The notes below the pieces were generated by a model. It was given only the letters and a program-made list of their open reading frames with translations. It did not search any database and was not told the origin of the DNA. 64,000 nt of DNA from Archilochus colubris. Its lineage: Eukaryota; Chordata; Aves; Apodiformes; Trochilidae. The number at the start of each line of letters is the position of its first letter. The first letter of the stretch is position 1. The translations under genes were made by a program, and so were the position numbers. This document shows, one piece after another, positions 1 through 13,359 of this stretch. The DNA lies in assembly GCA_023079485.1 (NCBI GenBank), contig CM041084.1:35902609-35966608 (forward strand). The letters run 5' to 3'.

Positions 1-3000
1 TTGTATATATACTGCAAGTGCTTTTCAAAGAAGTTTCACAAGATTTTTAATTAGGTGGCTAAGACTATACATCGTAGACTGGAACTGTTTGGTCTGTGGG
101 GTAAATAATGTGCATTTCTAAAACATTTATAAATACATATTCCCCCACATGACAGTGTTATTCCAGTCCACTGAGTAAATAATGCATATTTTTTAAAATT
201 CATAAATACATATAAGATGAAAAAACAGCTGCCCAGATACCGTATGTGTGGGACCTAGAAACTTAGATGATTCTGAAACAGACACAATCCCCAAGGATAG
301 TGATACATACTCTATAACCTCCCATGAAAGCTTTCTTTCAAAATAAAGCATGCGAGGAAATTCTATAGACCGAATTACACTCAAATAGGATCAAGGCAGG
401 AATGCCAAGTTCCAGGACTATGCCAAATCAAAGTTCACCTTTGTCCTAGGAGCACACTGCTGAGGTTTTTACTCCATTGCTTTTTCTTCTTGCTGCCTTA
501 AGAAAAAGATCATTTAAGAAAAGGTCAGCATTCCTGTTTCCTTTCTTGAGCCCTGTGAGTTTGAATACACATGGATTATTCAGATAGAAATGTTTCATCT
601 TTAGCCATTGTTTTTCTGATTTTTAAAATATTTTATTTATTTCTTACTAAAAGGAATCAGGGAGTAACCTTGAGAAGCCAGAAACCCCTTGCTTAATGTA
701 GGAAATGCAGAATCGTGTCTCTAAATAAGAAGCATAGAGGAGTAGGTCAGGGCTTTCACTTCTGTAGTCCTTTATACAACAAAGTGCTGAAGCATACACT
801 TAAAGTTAAGCACACACTTATACTCACTCCTATTCAGCAAAAAACTTAAACACATCCTCCAGTCTACTTTAACTAGCACATACGTTTATATCTTTCTCTG
901 AGTCAGTGCCTCCAGTTACACCCATAAAGGAGCCCTGACTGAATCTCTATCAGCAACATTAAATGTTATTAAGGTATGTAGACCTGCTGGGAGTTGTGCT
1001 ATGCCATGGTCAACAAATCTGCTCCCTCCTTCTTTGCATGTTTATTCACAGGTATGCAATAAGGTGTGCCCACTGAGAGCAAATTCTTCCCAACTTGAAT
1101 GGCAGCACTTCATGTCATCCTGAATTTCTTACTGTGCAGAGGAAAATGAGGCCCCAAAGAGAGATCGATAGCAAAATTGTCTATAAAAAAATAGGGAGGA
1201 AATGTTTTGAATCTTAACACTGGTTTTGTTCCCCACCCCCCCCCTCTCTGTGCAGAGATCACCTTCATGTGATCTAGTTCCTCAGTGATATTATTCCTTT
1301 GTGAATCTTTACATTATTTTTGTAGCATCTAACTACTATACTTCTGCACAATTTTGTATCTGCTAGCCCCAGCATTTACAGCCTACGAAAACCTCATAAA
1401 TCTACTTCATTTTTCTAATAAGACATGAAAGTCCTTAATTGGCCTTAATGAAATGCACTTAAAGGGCAATAAACGTGTTTAAGCCCCTCTTTCAGGGTGA
1501 GCTACAGTACTCTCACTCTGCTCTGTTTTAGCCTTTGTGGTAATTAATCACTTATTCATATGTGGCACATCAGTAACAAGATCAAGCAACTACTGCACAA
1601 TTGCATGATAATAAGCTGCTCATATATGTGTCAAGATTTAGCAATCCTTTTTAAAGCCTAATTTAAACTCATTTTACAACTAAGCAGGCTGCTTCTCTGA
1701 AGTATTTCTACCCAGTATCTTTTTTACATATTTCTGCTGAAATGCAATCTTTTTATTTTGTTTATAGAGCTTCATTTGCCTTAAATCTACTCATGGCACC
1801 ACGTGCTAACAAGCAATGTTAGAGCCTAATCCTTGTATTTTTGCAGAGGCTTTATCTTTGATCCAAGACCACTGTCATCCTCACACAGAAGAAAAGGTCA
1901 CTGAATTAGCATCCATTAGGATAACTTTAAAATATGTAATGAATTACAGTGAGAGTTTATTTTCCAGGCCTCTGAGGCTATGTTCCCTGTGAATCTCATG
2001 CTGCTTGCCTCCATCAGTGGACAAGAGAACGGTCCAGAAAGGAGAACTCAAAGTAATTTCTTTCCTAGGTGTAAGGCCTTTGGTTGCTAGCAATGAACCT
2101 GCTCATAAAATCTGATTTGTCATTGCTTAATTTTACAGAATTTCTTCCTTCAGGCACAGAGCAGTGTATATATAAGAATCTGAGTTCAAGTAATGTTAAC
2201 AGAAGTTGATGTCTTCTAACAATCCATTGGCCTGAGATGAAAGACTTCAGTGTCCAAAATGTCTGGGAGAAAGATACTTGCTTTTACCAACTGGGTGTTG
2301 TACCCCATGGCAACATACTCATGGAAAGTCCCCTGAACATTTGTGTTTGATTTTCAAACTAAAAAGGGGCCAGGTCAGTACTTACTACATATGAAAGACC
2401 ACCAGTGAAAAGTGGGAACAGTATGGGCATGCCATTCTCCATGGATTTTCTCTGGTGAAACAGCTGTTAAAACATTTAATTTTAGTCTTGGTTTTGGAGT
2501 CCTGTAGCCTGTTTCATATTAACTTGTTTTATAACAGCAGTCAAGAAAGCTTGCAAAATCATATTCAGATTTCAATGGTTATTTTATGTCGTGTAGTCAT
2601 TCCCACTTGTTCAAGAACATCCACTCTTGTATTTGATCTAGAAGTGGTGCGTGTTTCTTATTAAGAGTGCAGGCACTTATAGAGATCAGTGCATAGGCAC
2701 TTTAAACCCACTTCTTAATCCAGCTCCCCACAGTAGCCTGCATATGGAAAAAACATATATGGTAATCTGTGCGTGCACCCGTGGGAATGTGTGTGTTAGC
2801 TGTGATAAGATTGTCAGTAAATCTAGACACATGCCCTATATTCTGGCAGCTCAAGATCAGCACCCATGTATATTTTCTCTTTTGGACTCAGTGTAGGCTG
2901 TCAGAGAAAGGAAGAATACAAGTGATTTTCTAGTTGTGCTCTCCGTGCAAAGAAAATGGACCCATATTAACTTCTGTATTTAGGAGCCTGTGGGAGATGC

Positions 3001-6000
3001 TCCAGGCATGGAAGCTCTTTCCAAAGGTGGTGGTACTCTACTTTGAGGAGACTCTGTCACAAGCCACTTGGAACAGCACTTTAATTTTAAAAGCAGCTTA
3101 TATTACACATCACTGATCCCTTAAAACTTTGAAGCAGGTTTTTGTTAGTCTTGAAATACTCTCATACCTAGAATTAAACTATTTGATCAAGCAGCCAGAG
3201 AGGAAGAATGGAACAATTAAAACCCCATTAAAGTTTAAACTCTTTTCAGAAGTGGAGGATAACTATGGAAAGGTTTAAACAGTTCTTCAATCTGTAGCTG
3301 TGAACAATTGGGACCAGCAGGAAAGGAGGCAGTCGGGAAACAGCCTTATTCCTACAGTCACTCATTCTGACTTGATATTGTCTGTGAACTGCTAGCTCAG
3401 GCAGAGGAGACTAAGCTATGGAACAGTACTGCAGAAATATGAGGATTTCTGCACTGCAATTAAAAATGTAGCAGAAAAGCATTTGTTTAACAGAGAATAT
3501 AAAAAAGAATGTGGAAATGATGAAGAGTTTTGGACTTGACTAAATCTGAAGACTCCATTTCAGTTCTCAAGGCACTCAGTCTCTCTGTTAAGAAACCAGA
3601 TTGTGCCTGCAATCTGGGACAAGATGCTTTTAGAGATGTTATGGGAAATCCTAAAATTAACCCTTGACAAAGCTATTCAGATTTGTAAGCCACCCAGTCC
3701 TAATAGACTAAGAGAAGCTCATGGGAGGTGACTGGTACAGTGAGGTGCTGGATGTGGCATAGAATGTAAAATGCTGCTTCAGAAAGCAATGGGGATGGGG
3801 ACAGGGAAGAGCAAGCTGCTAGAAATGACCCCGGTGCCCACTTCAAAGAAGAATTCTCAACAATAGATCCAGGCTTTTTTAAAAATTAAAGAAGGTGATT
3901 CCTAAATTATTTCAGAAATATGTGCTAGAAAGAATACACAGATATCATTAAGAGACTGGAAAAATCTCAGAGGATGATTAGAGCATTTTACATGGGGTTC
4001 ATGTCTACGCTACAGTATGCCGTGAAAGTCAAAAGTGTAAATGGGTTAGAAAAAAGGGAATGTACTCTCAAGCAGTCATCACTTGCAACTTCTGGTTGAA
4101 GAAGTCCTTAAACAAGCTTCTGATAGAAGCCAGAAAGGTATAGCAGGGAGTAAGTCAGCTAATGCCATCTCTCATTTGCTTTCCTTTAACATTTAACATT
4201 TCCTAATATGATGCTGGTCCCTGTTGGAGACTGAATGTTGGGCAAGATAGAAGGTGGACTTTAAATATGATTTTGCATTATGGCCTTATATTAAATTGAT
4301 AAAGCTATAAAAGTTCTTCCTATTCCAAAATTATAGTCTGTCAAAAGGCAAAAAAATTATACAGGTGGCACGGGGAAAAAAGCCATTAATTTGTTTCTAT
4401 TGGTACCAATATGTTTATATTAATTTGTATATATGAAAAAATGCCTGCACTTGTCCTCAGATATTATTTTTAGTTTTACTGTTTCTTTGGGATATTCTGC
4501 TAGAGAAAGGTGACTGCATACCAGATCTATTAAATATAGATCATAAATAACTGATGCTGGATATAGGATAGTTGACAGGAACTTAGACTACTCGATCTTT
4601 AAAATAAGTTTGTAGATGCATCACTGGTGACCCCATCATCCAGTAGATTGGTAGAAAACCACAACTAAAATACCAAAGAGTCTCACCTCATGGAGGCTGT
4701 AGTCAATCTTATCTCTGTTTAGCACTTTGAATTTACAGAGCAGCACTAACAAATCAAGTATGGGTTATGAACTGCTACCATTTTGTGCATCTGAAAACTG
4801 GAAACCAGGATACCTACATGGTTAGAGACTAACACCAGAAGCCCTAAGTACTCGCAGAAATAAAAAGTAAAATAGGATTACTTGAAAATTTCCACCAAGC
4901 CATGACAATGATTCTGTGTATAGCTTCAACACAATGAAAGAAGCAGAATTAGCAATTGTGTCTCAAAAAGTGAGGCTCAGTTGCAGATCTTACACACTTG
5001 TTTTAGTTTTTCATCCCTGTGAAATATATTGTAGGGCTGAAATGACAGCTAATGGGCTTGGTGCTGTCTGTCAGCAATGCTGCTGATGCAGTTGCCTATA
5101 TGTTACCTACAGGTCTGCAGAACAGCAGAGGGCCACTGGTGGAATCAGGTGGATCTTTTCTTACATTCTTAGATCCTTAAAGGATTTGCTTTAGAAATGC
5201 CAAGTTCTGCATGATGGTGGTTGTTCATTGTTGATATTATCGCATCTATTAGGGAAAGGAATAATTTGTGTTTTTAAGAGGTTTGGGATAGATTAAATAG
5301 TTGACAGATGCTCATGTTATATGCTGCCTGACCAAGTTACGTGGATGCTGACCAAAAGCCTCATACAGCTCATACTGTATGAGGTAGTGAGCTGAAATGA
5401 ATGAGGGAAAAACAGTTTGTGGAAAAATGGGCTTTGGGCTGGATTCTTGTAAACAATGAGGAGCTTTCTGCTTAGGATCAGTGTCAGATATTTAAATGAA
5501 GTGGTTTACACTCTGCTCTTTAAAGACATACAGAAGTGTAAGATCATTTGCTTTCTGAAGATCCAGCATCTATTTAGAATGGGTTTGTAAGGCTGTTGGT
5601 TATTTGCTAACCTGATCCTCAATCTATCTTATCTGTTCCCTCCAAACAACTTTTGATATTTCTGGTGAGTGTCAGCTAAAGGTGTCAAGAGATCATGCCT
5701 GCCAGCATGCACAGTGCTCTCCATCCAGTTGAAAAGTCCTCTCTAGAAGCAAAGGGGAGAGGAAAAAATGATGCTGTGGGGCAGTCTGCTGGAAATGAGA
5801 AAATAAGAGGATGTCTTGAGAGTGTCAGGGGTCCTACAGTGGTTTTTTTTGTGGTGAATTTTTGCTTTCTGCTGTTTAGAATAAAAATTATAACATATAG
5901 GTCACTGTCCCGTCTCTGATTATAGTCAGGAGTGGAAGCGTTATGAAGGAAAGTAGAGAATGTAAACTCCATTTCAGGTTTAGGGACTTTTTGACAAAAA

Positions 6001-6160
6001 GTTTGCATCTCCATGATAGACTTCTCTTCAATTAATTTTCCAGGTTTATTTGATCGTTTATTTTTCAAAATAATTTATGTTTTCCTCATCATATTCTATA
6101 ATGTAATTAAGCATGGAAAAGTACCTGCCCATTTGTGTTTTTCATCCTGTCCTTGACAGA
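1..6160. other. Non-coding DNA, no gene seen
   Basis: No recognisable gene, RNA gene or repeat family was found in this stretch. The open frames are short (under about 130 codons), have no recognisable domains, and several overlap one another on opposite strands. A run of nine or more C lies near 1236-1246. A 10-bp-stem hairpin is listed separately at 5359. The part around 1430-1700 is rich in TAAT-type motifs and is discussed as a possible regulatory element. The segment around 3600-4200 has a faint LINE-like texture, but I could not place it in a family. Confidence 0.6.
5359..5384. repeat. Inverted repeat, 10-bp perfect stem, 6-base loop
   Basis: Arms CCTCATACAG (5359-5368) and CTGTATGAGG (5375-5384) are exact reverse complements around the loop CTCATA. 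It could form a small hairpin or be a chance palindrome. No T-run follows and no known element end was recognised, so no function is assigned. Confidence 0.6.
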
Positions 6161-6169
6161 GTAATTCAG

Positions 6170-7330
6170 TGTCTATTAGTTCAGAAATTATGAAAAATAG
6201 TGAATGACCTTTCCCTGTTCACCTCACTGTTCATAATTGTCTATTGCTTTTCTTCTCAGTCTTTTCTTTTTCCAAGCTGAAAACTTGTATTTACTCTAAT
6301 TGCTCCTCATATGGCATTCAATCCACACCTCTGTTTGTCAGTATCCACAATGCCTTTTATGAATCTCTTGTAACCTTTTAAATGTTCTTGATTAAAATAT
6401 TCAGTAGGTGCAGTATTCAAAGTTACAGGTGAAGCAGGCCATGGGGAACTCATGTTCCCATTTTCTTCTTTTTCTTTCCTAATAGTTTCTAATATTTTAC
6501 TGAGCTTTTTGAGTGTTTCCTAATGTTGAACAAACATTTTAAAACTATTATTCAAAATGGCCCCAGGAAACATTTTCCAGTGAAGAGCCTATGCTTCTGT
6601 CTGGATTTTTCTGCTTCCTGACTTTGTGTGGATCAGTGCTCAATTTTGCTGTTGCTGCACTGTACACTCCCTCAGTACTGTAAGACTCTTCTGCAACTCT
6701 TTGGTCATTTTTAGTTCTGAAGTTCCTGAAAAACTTTGTGCCATCAGCAAAATTTTTCAGCCTCCCCATTCCCTTCCTGTTCCACATTATTTATAATACG
6801 TCAAAGCACACAGGCTTGTGCATAGTTCCCTGCAGAGCTGGTAACTTTCCTCGAGCAGGAAAACTCCACTTTATTATAACTTTTTGTTTCCTGTCTTTTA
6901 ACCAATTAATAAGTCATCAGGGAACTTTAAATCGTATTCCACATCTATTCAATGCCTTTTGGTGAAGGATCTTGTCAAACCTTTTTCTTTTAATCAAAAA
7001 ATTCTCATCCAGATCACTCTTACTTGTTAACACTTTCACATTTTAATGAATTTGTGAGGTATGATTTCCTTTTGCAGAAGCTATCCCACTGTATCATGTT
7101 TAAAACTTTGCTGCCCATATTCCTTACTATTATACTACCAGCTTTAACCCTAAAGACTTAAGGAGCTGTAGTTCTCTGAAGACCCCTGTGGAAAACTTTT
7201 AAAAAATCCATCACAGTTGAGACTGTTGATTGCCTGATATCTGGACTGAGTTACCTGCAGTTTTTCTTAACTTTGTTCAGAAACGTGACTTTATGAAACT
7301 TGACAGAGTTTATCCCATTTTCTCTTTTTC
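6170..7330 (-). mobile_element. Ancient, heavily decayed CR1 LINE fragment
   Basis: Read on the minus strand, this block follows the order of an old amniote CR1 of the type abundant in turtles and crocodilians: reverse transcriptase region at the higher coordinates, then the 3' part at the lower coordinates. Anchors seen on the plus strand, as the complement, are CTTTTAACCAATTAATAAG near 6894-6912, the AACTTTGTGCCATCAGCAAA block near 6732-6751, TTTCCTAATAGTTTCTAATAT near 6474-6494, and TTTCCAAGCTGAAAACTTGT near 6270-6289. On the minus strand the 6732-6751 block reads as an NFADGTKFF-like peptide. This corresponds to the FADDTKL catalytic motif of CR1-type reverse transcriptase, with the second aspartate lost. 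There is no intact reading frame. Boundaries are approximate, the high-coordinate end (7180-7330) especially. The family match is from remembered CR1 sequence, not from an alignment. Confidence 0.75.
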
Positions 7331-10300
7331 TTGATTTCTCTGGTTTGGAGAATATAGATTTTTTTTCTCCTTTTAAACTTCCCTCATACTTTACTGCTCA
7401 AGCCAGACCAGCTTTACTGTATTTTTAAAAGTATTATTATAAAAGTGATTCATATATTTTCTAAAGCCAGTGCAATAAGACCTGAAATATTTTGCCATTT
7501 TAGCTGTTCCTTTTTTCTCTTTAATCTTTCTTTGTTTGCATCCCATGTTGCAAGTGGAAAGAACCCACAGTCTATTATTTTCTGAAGTCTTGTGATCTGT
7601 AAACAAGGGTCATGATTGTGCAGAGGGTTTGATTACAGGGTTCTAGCTAATAGAATAATGAAATTGCTCTGTCTGTGTATCAGTAGCCTCCTAATGACCT
7701 AAAAGCTTGCTGCCAGTTTCAAACAAATTCGATAGAAGGAGAGACCTGAAGTATGATTTCATTTCTAAAGTTTCATGGAAATCTCTCTAGGTACCAGAGA
7801 GAGACCTCAGCAGAATGATTGCTCTGAACTGAAAGTGAAAACAGGTAAAACTTAGCCATTATTCCATTTGTCAGCAGATGGATATATAGTCAGAACCAGA
7901 CCAAGTGCTGCCTCTTCACTGACAGAAAGAACATAAGAAAGACATAAGAAAATCTAAGGTTATTCTGATGCTGCGAGAAGTTTTGAGACGTGGAAAACAC
8001 AGAGTGGCGTAAAAATGGCCTTCATTGGTTCTTCAGCTTGTGAAGTCAAGTCTTTAAAGGTTTAATATGACAGCATGGTTCAGACGTGAGTCTAAATTCT
8101 GGCTCTTCCCAAGAATATTCTGTAAAAAGACTCGGAGCCCACTTGCTGCGACTTCTTACGCTGCCTCACTGAGTGAGGCAGCCACTTCCTTCCCTCCTGC
8201 AGTAAAACAGCCTTGGAAACCTAGTCCAAAGGCACTCAGTCTTTTGGCCTTTGCACTGCTGCACCACAAGGGAGTGGAGGAGAAACAGCATCAGTCTGCA
8301 TGGTCACATCTCTGTACCCCATGGAGCTGCTTGTCCAGTTTCTGACCTCTTGCACCTCCTGGCTGCTGAGGCAGGCAAGGAAGACTCAAGCTGAGCCTGA
8401 CAGCAAAATTCTGCAGTATAGAGGAAGATTATACATCCATGCAGCTGTTGGGTATCTGCTGGGAGGGACCTCTGTTTTGGGGTGCCCCTAAGCTGCAGGG
8501 AGGGTGCTTAGATGTTGCAATCAGTATCCAGGCAAGCTCACCTAGTTCAAATGTTTGCTCTGAACTGTAGCTCTTCTTCTTGCTCACTTATGCGCTGCTT
8601 AATCCTATGCAGGATCACCCTGCTAAATTGGAATAATTAAAAAAAAAAAAAAATCATCAGAACCACACAACTTGATAATATGTGCTAAGGCGAGCTGGCA
8701 CAATTTGCTTGTCTGTAGCACTTAAAATTGAAAAGCTCCATCAGCAGGCTTCCTCAGTGCCATTGAAGGTGATGTAAACACGTACCGAAAATCTGAATAA
8801 AGTCATATTTCTAACAGTGCAGGCAAAAATTGTGACCTAGTTTAATCAGTCACTGTGCTTTTCTGGCTGTTCTGATTTGTTGTTCATTTACGTTGGGCAG
8901 CTGGACAATAGGATTTTGCATGGGCCACAAACAATGAAATAAAACAGCAAGATGTACTGTATTTTACTGAAACATAATATAAAGTGCAGCAGGGGACTAG
9001 TCAAAGCCCAATATTCTGAGACTGTGGTTTTTTATCACTAGTTTATTTCCTAAACCAAAATGTTTTGGAGTATAAATATTGGATGAAAGCAAAGCTGCAT
9101 TGCGTTTTCTGTCATGGAGGCAAGACCTAAACCTACTTTTTATTAGGATTAAATTACTATGGCATAAGTAGTTTTATAGTTTTAACATTTTTTTTATTAT
9201 TTATGTTCTAACAGCTCTGCATAAATACCACTGTTCCTTGCTTCTTTTTGGTTTTACTACTAATAAAAAGTAATAGGCATAATAATTCAGGGACTGTTTG
9301 CATTTCCAGACGCTTTTGTTTTGTCGTGTTTACCTACTCAAGGAGACACACGGAAAGCCAGACTGCAAAAAGCTTTAACACAAAATGCAGCAGCCACATT
9401 TCAAACAAACTATGTAACTGGGAGTGGGAGCATCCCAAACCAAATAATTAGAATTAGGAGTATTGATGAAAGGACATCCCAAAAAAAGAAGGCTGAGAAT
9501 GTAGATGTGTGCAGAAAAATGACAAAATTGCAATTCAGTTTAATTCAGTGCATTAAACTAATTACATTACAGGTATGCTAACAGATATGTTTCCTTAATT
9601 ACCAATTCCCAGGCTACTCAAAAATGTATTGGGAAAAATCCCTATTTCTGATGGAATTTGAGGTAGTTTTTAGCAATGACAACTTGTTGCATTTTATTTG
9701 ACAATAAAATGACTTTTTAAGAGGTATGGAAGAATGTCACCAGTCCCAGAGCCGAAAAGAGTCTCAACCAATCAACAGAAAACTTGTGAAATTGGATTAA
9801 GCTTCCAGGATCTATTTGAAACAAAGGAACAAGAGTAGATTACTTCTGCTAATGTGTCAGAGGATGTGGTAAGGGCAGCATTTTTACATTTTAAGGTATA
9901 TTTAGCAGTAAAGCATGGAATTTATAGCAGGAAATAAATGACTTTCTGAAACCCATAGCAGTTTTTCCCTGGACCTCCTTGGAGCTAGGAATGTACCCAG
10001 TACACATTGTACTGCTGATGGATTTATGTAAAGACATCTACATGTAACCTCATTCTCCTTAACCCTTAAAGGTTAGGTAGTGCAGCCTTTCCACAAACTC
10101 TGACTTTAGAGAGCCCAGCCCCAGCCTTCCTGGCTCTTCCTGTTGCCAGTGTCTCCTAGGAATACATCAGAGCCTTTCAAGGTTTAAACCCACCTACCCT
10201 GACTCAGCCTTCCTTTAAAGTCTTCCTCTCCTCATTCACTCTTTAGAACAACTAGATTTGGCTTCCTTAGCAGTTTTTTAAAAAAACCCCACAAAGCCTG

Positions 10301-13240
10301 TGATCAGTGACTGTTTAATGGGGAGTCATAACTTTCCACTCATACATAACATGGTACCACTTAGAAAGTTTTTCATCCAGTGCCCTCAAATACAAATTAT
10401 CTTGTGTTTGTGGGACCCTAATATCTCTTGCCAAGTAAATTATGTAAATGGCATTAGCAGAGCCTGTAATGTCACTTCTTGTATGTACTACCTTCAGATT
10501 TTCCTCTGTTCTTGCAAAGGCCATAGTCCTCCTTTCATACTTGTGTGGTTTATGGGTCACAATCAGGAGGAACTGAGGTGTGTTTTAGTGATTATTAAGC
10601 ATATTAAGCATAAATACATCTTTATCACTGCCAGTTCTGGTCTCCTTTTTCCCACTAACAACACAGAAGGCAATGAAACCATAGCTAAGTGGCTTCAAAG
10701 TGCTTTGCATAAAGGTTATAGAGGCATGTAGTTTATATAGGTTTGTACAGTTTATTAGCAAATGTATGGATCAAATTAATCTATTGACTATATAAGCACA
10801 AGCTGCTTGACTTCTTTGAGGGCATGAGTTTGAAGCTGTTAGAGCTGCTTCTGTTTTCACTTACATTAGTGCAGCAAACATCACCACAAAAGCCAGTAGA
10901 ATTGTTACACAGGCATAAATTTACTAAAAGTTAGAAGAAAATTAGGCCCTAAGTCTCCTCTGCCTGAGTCATGTTTTAGTCATTGATCATTTTATCCTCA
11001 GTTTGGGATGAGCCTCGATGAAGTTTTGCACAGCCCTACAGTATTTGCAATCTAAAAAGAGGTTAAGAAAATAGCCACACTGGGAGGAGTGACAATATGC
11101 AAATGCCTTTGCAAAGCACATTCATCCTCAGCAGAGTTGTAACATGTCCCATGGTTCTCATTAAGGGTTCTTTGCTAAATCTTTTTGTTTTTCCTGTCTT
11201 ACTAGCAAATGTTTACTATTCCCAGATACTTACTGTATTTAGCATCAAACTGTAGCTGGAATCGCAGACAGCTGCTGAAAATGTTGATGAGCAAGGAAAA
11301 AAGCTTCAAACAAATAAAAACCAAAGGTGGGAACAGGTCAGGAATTCCCACACCCAGCGTGGTCAAAGGCGAGGGAATAGATTACGCTTTCCTCCATAGC
11401 ACTGCTCTCTCACAGTCTTCATGGTCCTTGTTTAAAAAATGAAGTATTTTCTGTAATTCTTCAAAACTGATACATTGACACAGAAACTCTGGCTCCTTCC
11501 TAGAGCATCCTTGCTGTGTTCACCATGGCTGCTGGTGAAAAAAAAAAAAAAAAAGCAAAATCTCTGCTTCTTTAGGACGTCCTGCAGAATCCAGGTATCT
11601 TGCAACACAGAGCAGAGCCTCAAAAAGCATGTCTTCTTTGTACTACCATTCCTGACATAAGGTTTCATTTTCTTAGTACAGTAAAATCCTGTGGCACCCT
11701 GGAAACTGTGATGTGAAATGCTGAATTCTGATGGTGATCGCTGCCTATTTGCTGATTCAATTCTTAGCTTTTGCGAACCAGTCACTGAAGAGTCAAACTC
11801 TGGCCCAGAAAATTTGACTTGTTTTTTTTTCCAGTATGGTCCAAGATCAGAATATGTACACCTGGGAAGTTTGGGCTATGCTACTGCAATTCTGCATATT
11901 AAAGAAAAAAAACCCAACATAACGGGGATAGTCCTACATTTAAATTTTGTACATTTTGGAGATTTAAATTGGCATTCAGCAAGATCTGAAAAGTGGGAAT
12001 GACTGCTCCTAACCTCTAGGGGAGTTTTTAAATTGACTTTAGTAGATTTTGGATCAGGAGATACATACCATTTTGAAAATGCAAATGCTGGACTGGTATA
12101 TCCTGTTAAAATACTCCTGGCTCAATTACTCATCTCTCTGTTCTAAATTAATTGACTTTGCCTTATCCTGTTCCCAAAAGGGAAAGTTTCCATCTGTTTG
12201 TACTGTAAAGTTATTGATCTGCATGGTGGCTGTGTCTGAGTCCTTGGAGACATTCTGAAGGAGGCAGGGGAATCAGGCTCTGCAGCCTGAGCTACTGCAA
12301 ATTCACATGGGGTCAAATTTTGCTCACAATCTATTGAGGCTTGAACAGCCTGCAAAGCTCAGAGATACAGCAACATTTGGATGGTAAATAAGAAAGGACT
12401 TGCCATGAGGGTGGGTGTTTGCAAGTGCAGCAGATCTAATTTTAAGGTCAGAACCCCCAGGTGTGCTTCCTCCTTGCAACGGATGCTGCGTGCAGCTTGG
12501 AAAGAAAATCTGCTGGCTGGCTCGGTGTGAAATAAAACTGCCACACACTGATGTGGGTTTCCTTTCTGCAGAGTCCGTGAAACCAGTCACAGCCCAGGGA
12601 CACTTCTCAGTGCATTGTTTATGCTCCATTTCTAGTGGTTCTCCTCCTAGTAGAGATTGCTTGGCAACCAAATAGCAGGCTGAATCCATCCAGTCCAAAA
12701 GAGCAGAGCTACCTCAGGACAAATTTGGACCCATGTGTCCATGTTGAAGCTATTGGATCTTTTAGATGTTTTATTTCTCAGTTTTTTTCTGTTGGCTTTT
12801 GTCTCTTTCATTTGATAAACCTCTCTTCTTCCATCTGGAAGTTCATCTCCTGTATCCAAATCTCATCTGTCTAACTTTTCTAAACTTCAGGAACTAAAGC
12901 CAGAAATATAATGCTTTTCCACAGAAGGAAGTGGAAAAATTGAGTCTGATTGACTCGATCCAATTGACAGACTTCTACTTTCAATGTTTCAGGTTGAGCA
13001 TTGAAGGACTCTGGCCTCCAGAAAATATTGCTAGCAGTGAAAAAACTTTGCTTTTTGACTATTTGATTTTCTTCCTAGTCTATGCCTATTTGCAGAAGAA
13101 TATAAAAGACTCTTTTTCCCCAGTGCCATGATCTTTTCCCTGTGGAACATGAAAAGCAATAGTTAGTAGTATTATTATATAACTCTTACATGATATTTCT
13201 ATCTAAAAATGTCAAAGCATGTGGTGCAGGTAGCTGAACA
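7331..13240. other. Non-coding DNA, no gene seen
   Basis: No gene, RNA gene or interspersed repeat could be recognised. The longest open frame, 10300-10731 on the plus strand (143 codons), has no domain, no convincing splice context and an overlapping antisense frame, so it is treated as chance. Contents are homopolymer runs (poly-A near 8639-8653, and 17 A at 11538-11554) and a 23-bp palindrome at 8160. The 8070-8500 and 12400-12700 parts are slightly less AT-rich than the surroundings but contain no recognisable exon. Confidence 0.55.
8160..8182. repeat. Perfect 23-bp palindrome with 1-base centre
   Basis: GCTGCCTCACT (8160-8170) and AGTGAGGCAGC (8172-8182) are exact reverse complements around a single G at 8171. 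With eleven paired bases and almost no loop, it is more a cruciform or dimer-binding type palindrome than a transcript hairpin. It sits in a locally GC-richer patch. No known element end was recognised. Confidence 0.75.
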
Positions 13241-13245
13241 GTATC

Positions 13246-13350
13246 ATTCCTATTCTAGGGAAGACAGAGACTCAGTACAGGGAGAAGCTTTCTTGCTCCG
13301 TGTCACATCCATTGAACTATGGTGGAAGAGCAAATTGCAAGTCCACTGTT
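13246..13350 (-). mobile_element. Possible MIR-like SINE remnant (antisense)
   Basis: The segment resembles the reverse complement of the MIR/CORE-SINE core: a GGGAAGACAGAGACTCAG stretch (compare GGGGAAACTGAGGC in MIR), then a TTGCTC...TGTCACATCC stretch (compare TTGCCCAAGGTCACACAG), then a GGTGGAAGAGC stretch (compare AGTGGCAGAGC). The order and spacing fit, but identity is low, as expected for an element that predates birds. It overlaps weak open frames on both strands that have no other support. A profile search against MIR models would decide this. Confidence 0.4.
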
Positions 13351-13359
13351 CCAAATAAA

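Noticed and set aside
3600..4200. LINE-like texture on the plus strand
   Set aside because: No diagnostic motif such as FADD or a CR1 tail could be located.
6548..6787. 79-codon minus-strand frame as a host gene
   Set aside because: It matches the decayed reverse transcriptase region of an ancient CR1 element.
10300..10731. 143-codon plus-strand frame, the longest in the window
   Set aside because: No recognisable domain, no promoter or splice context, ordinary AT-rich composition and an overlapping antisense frame.
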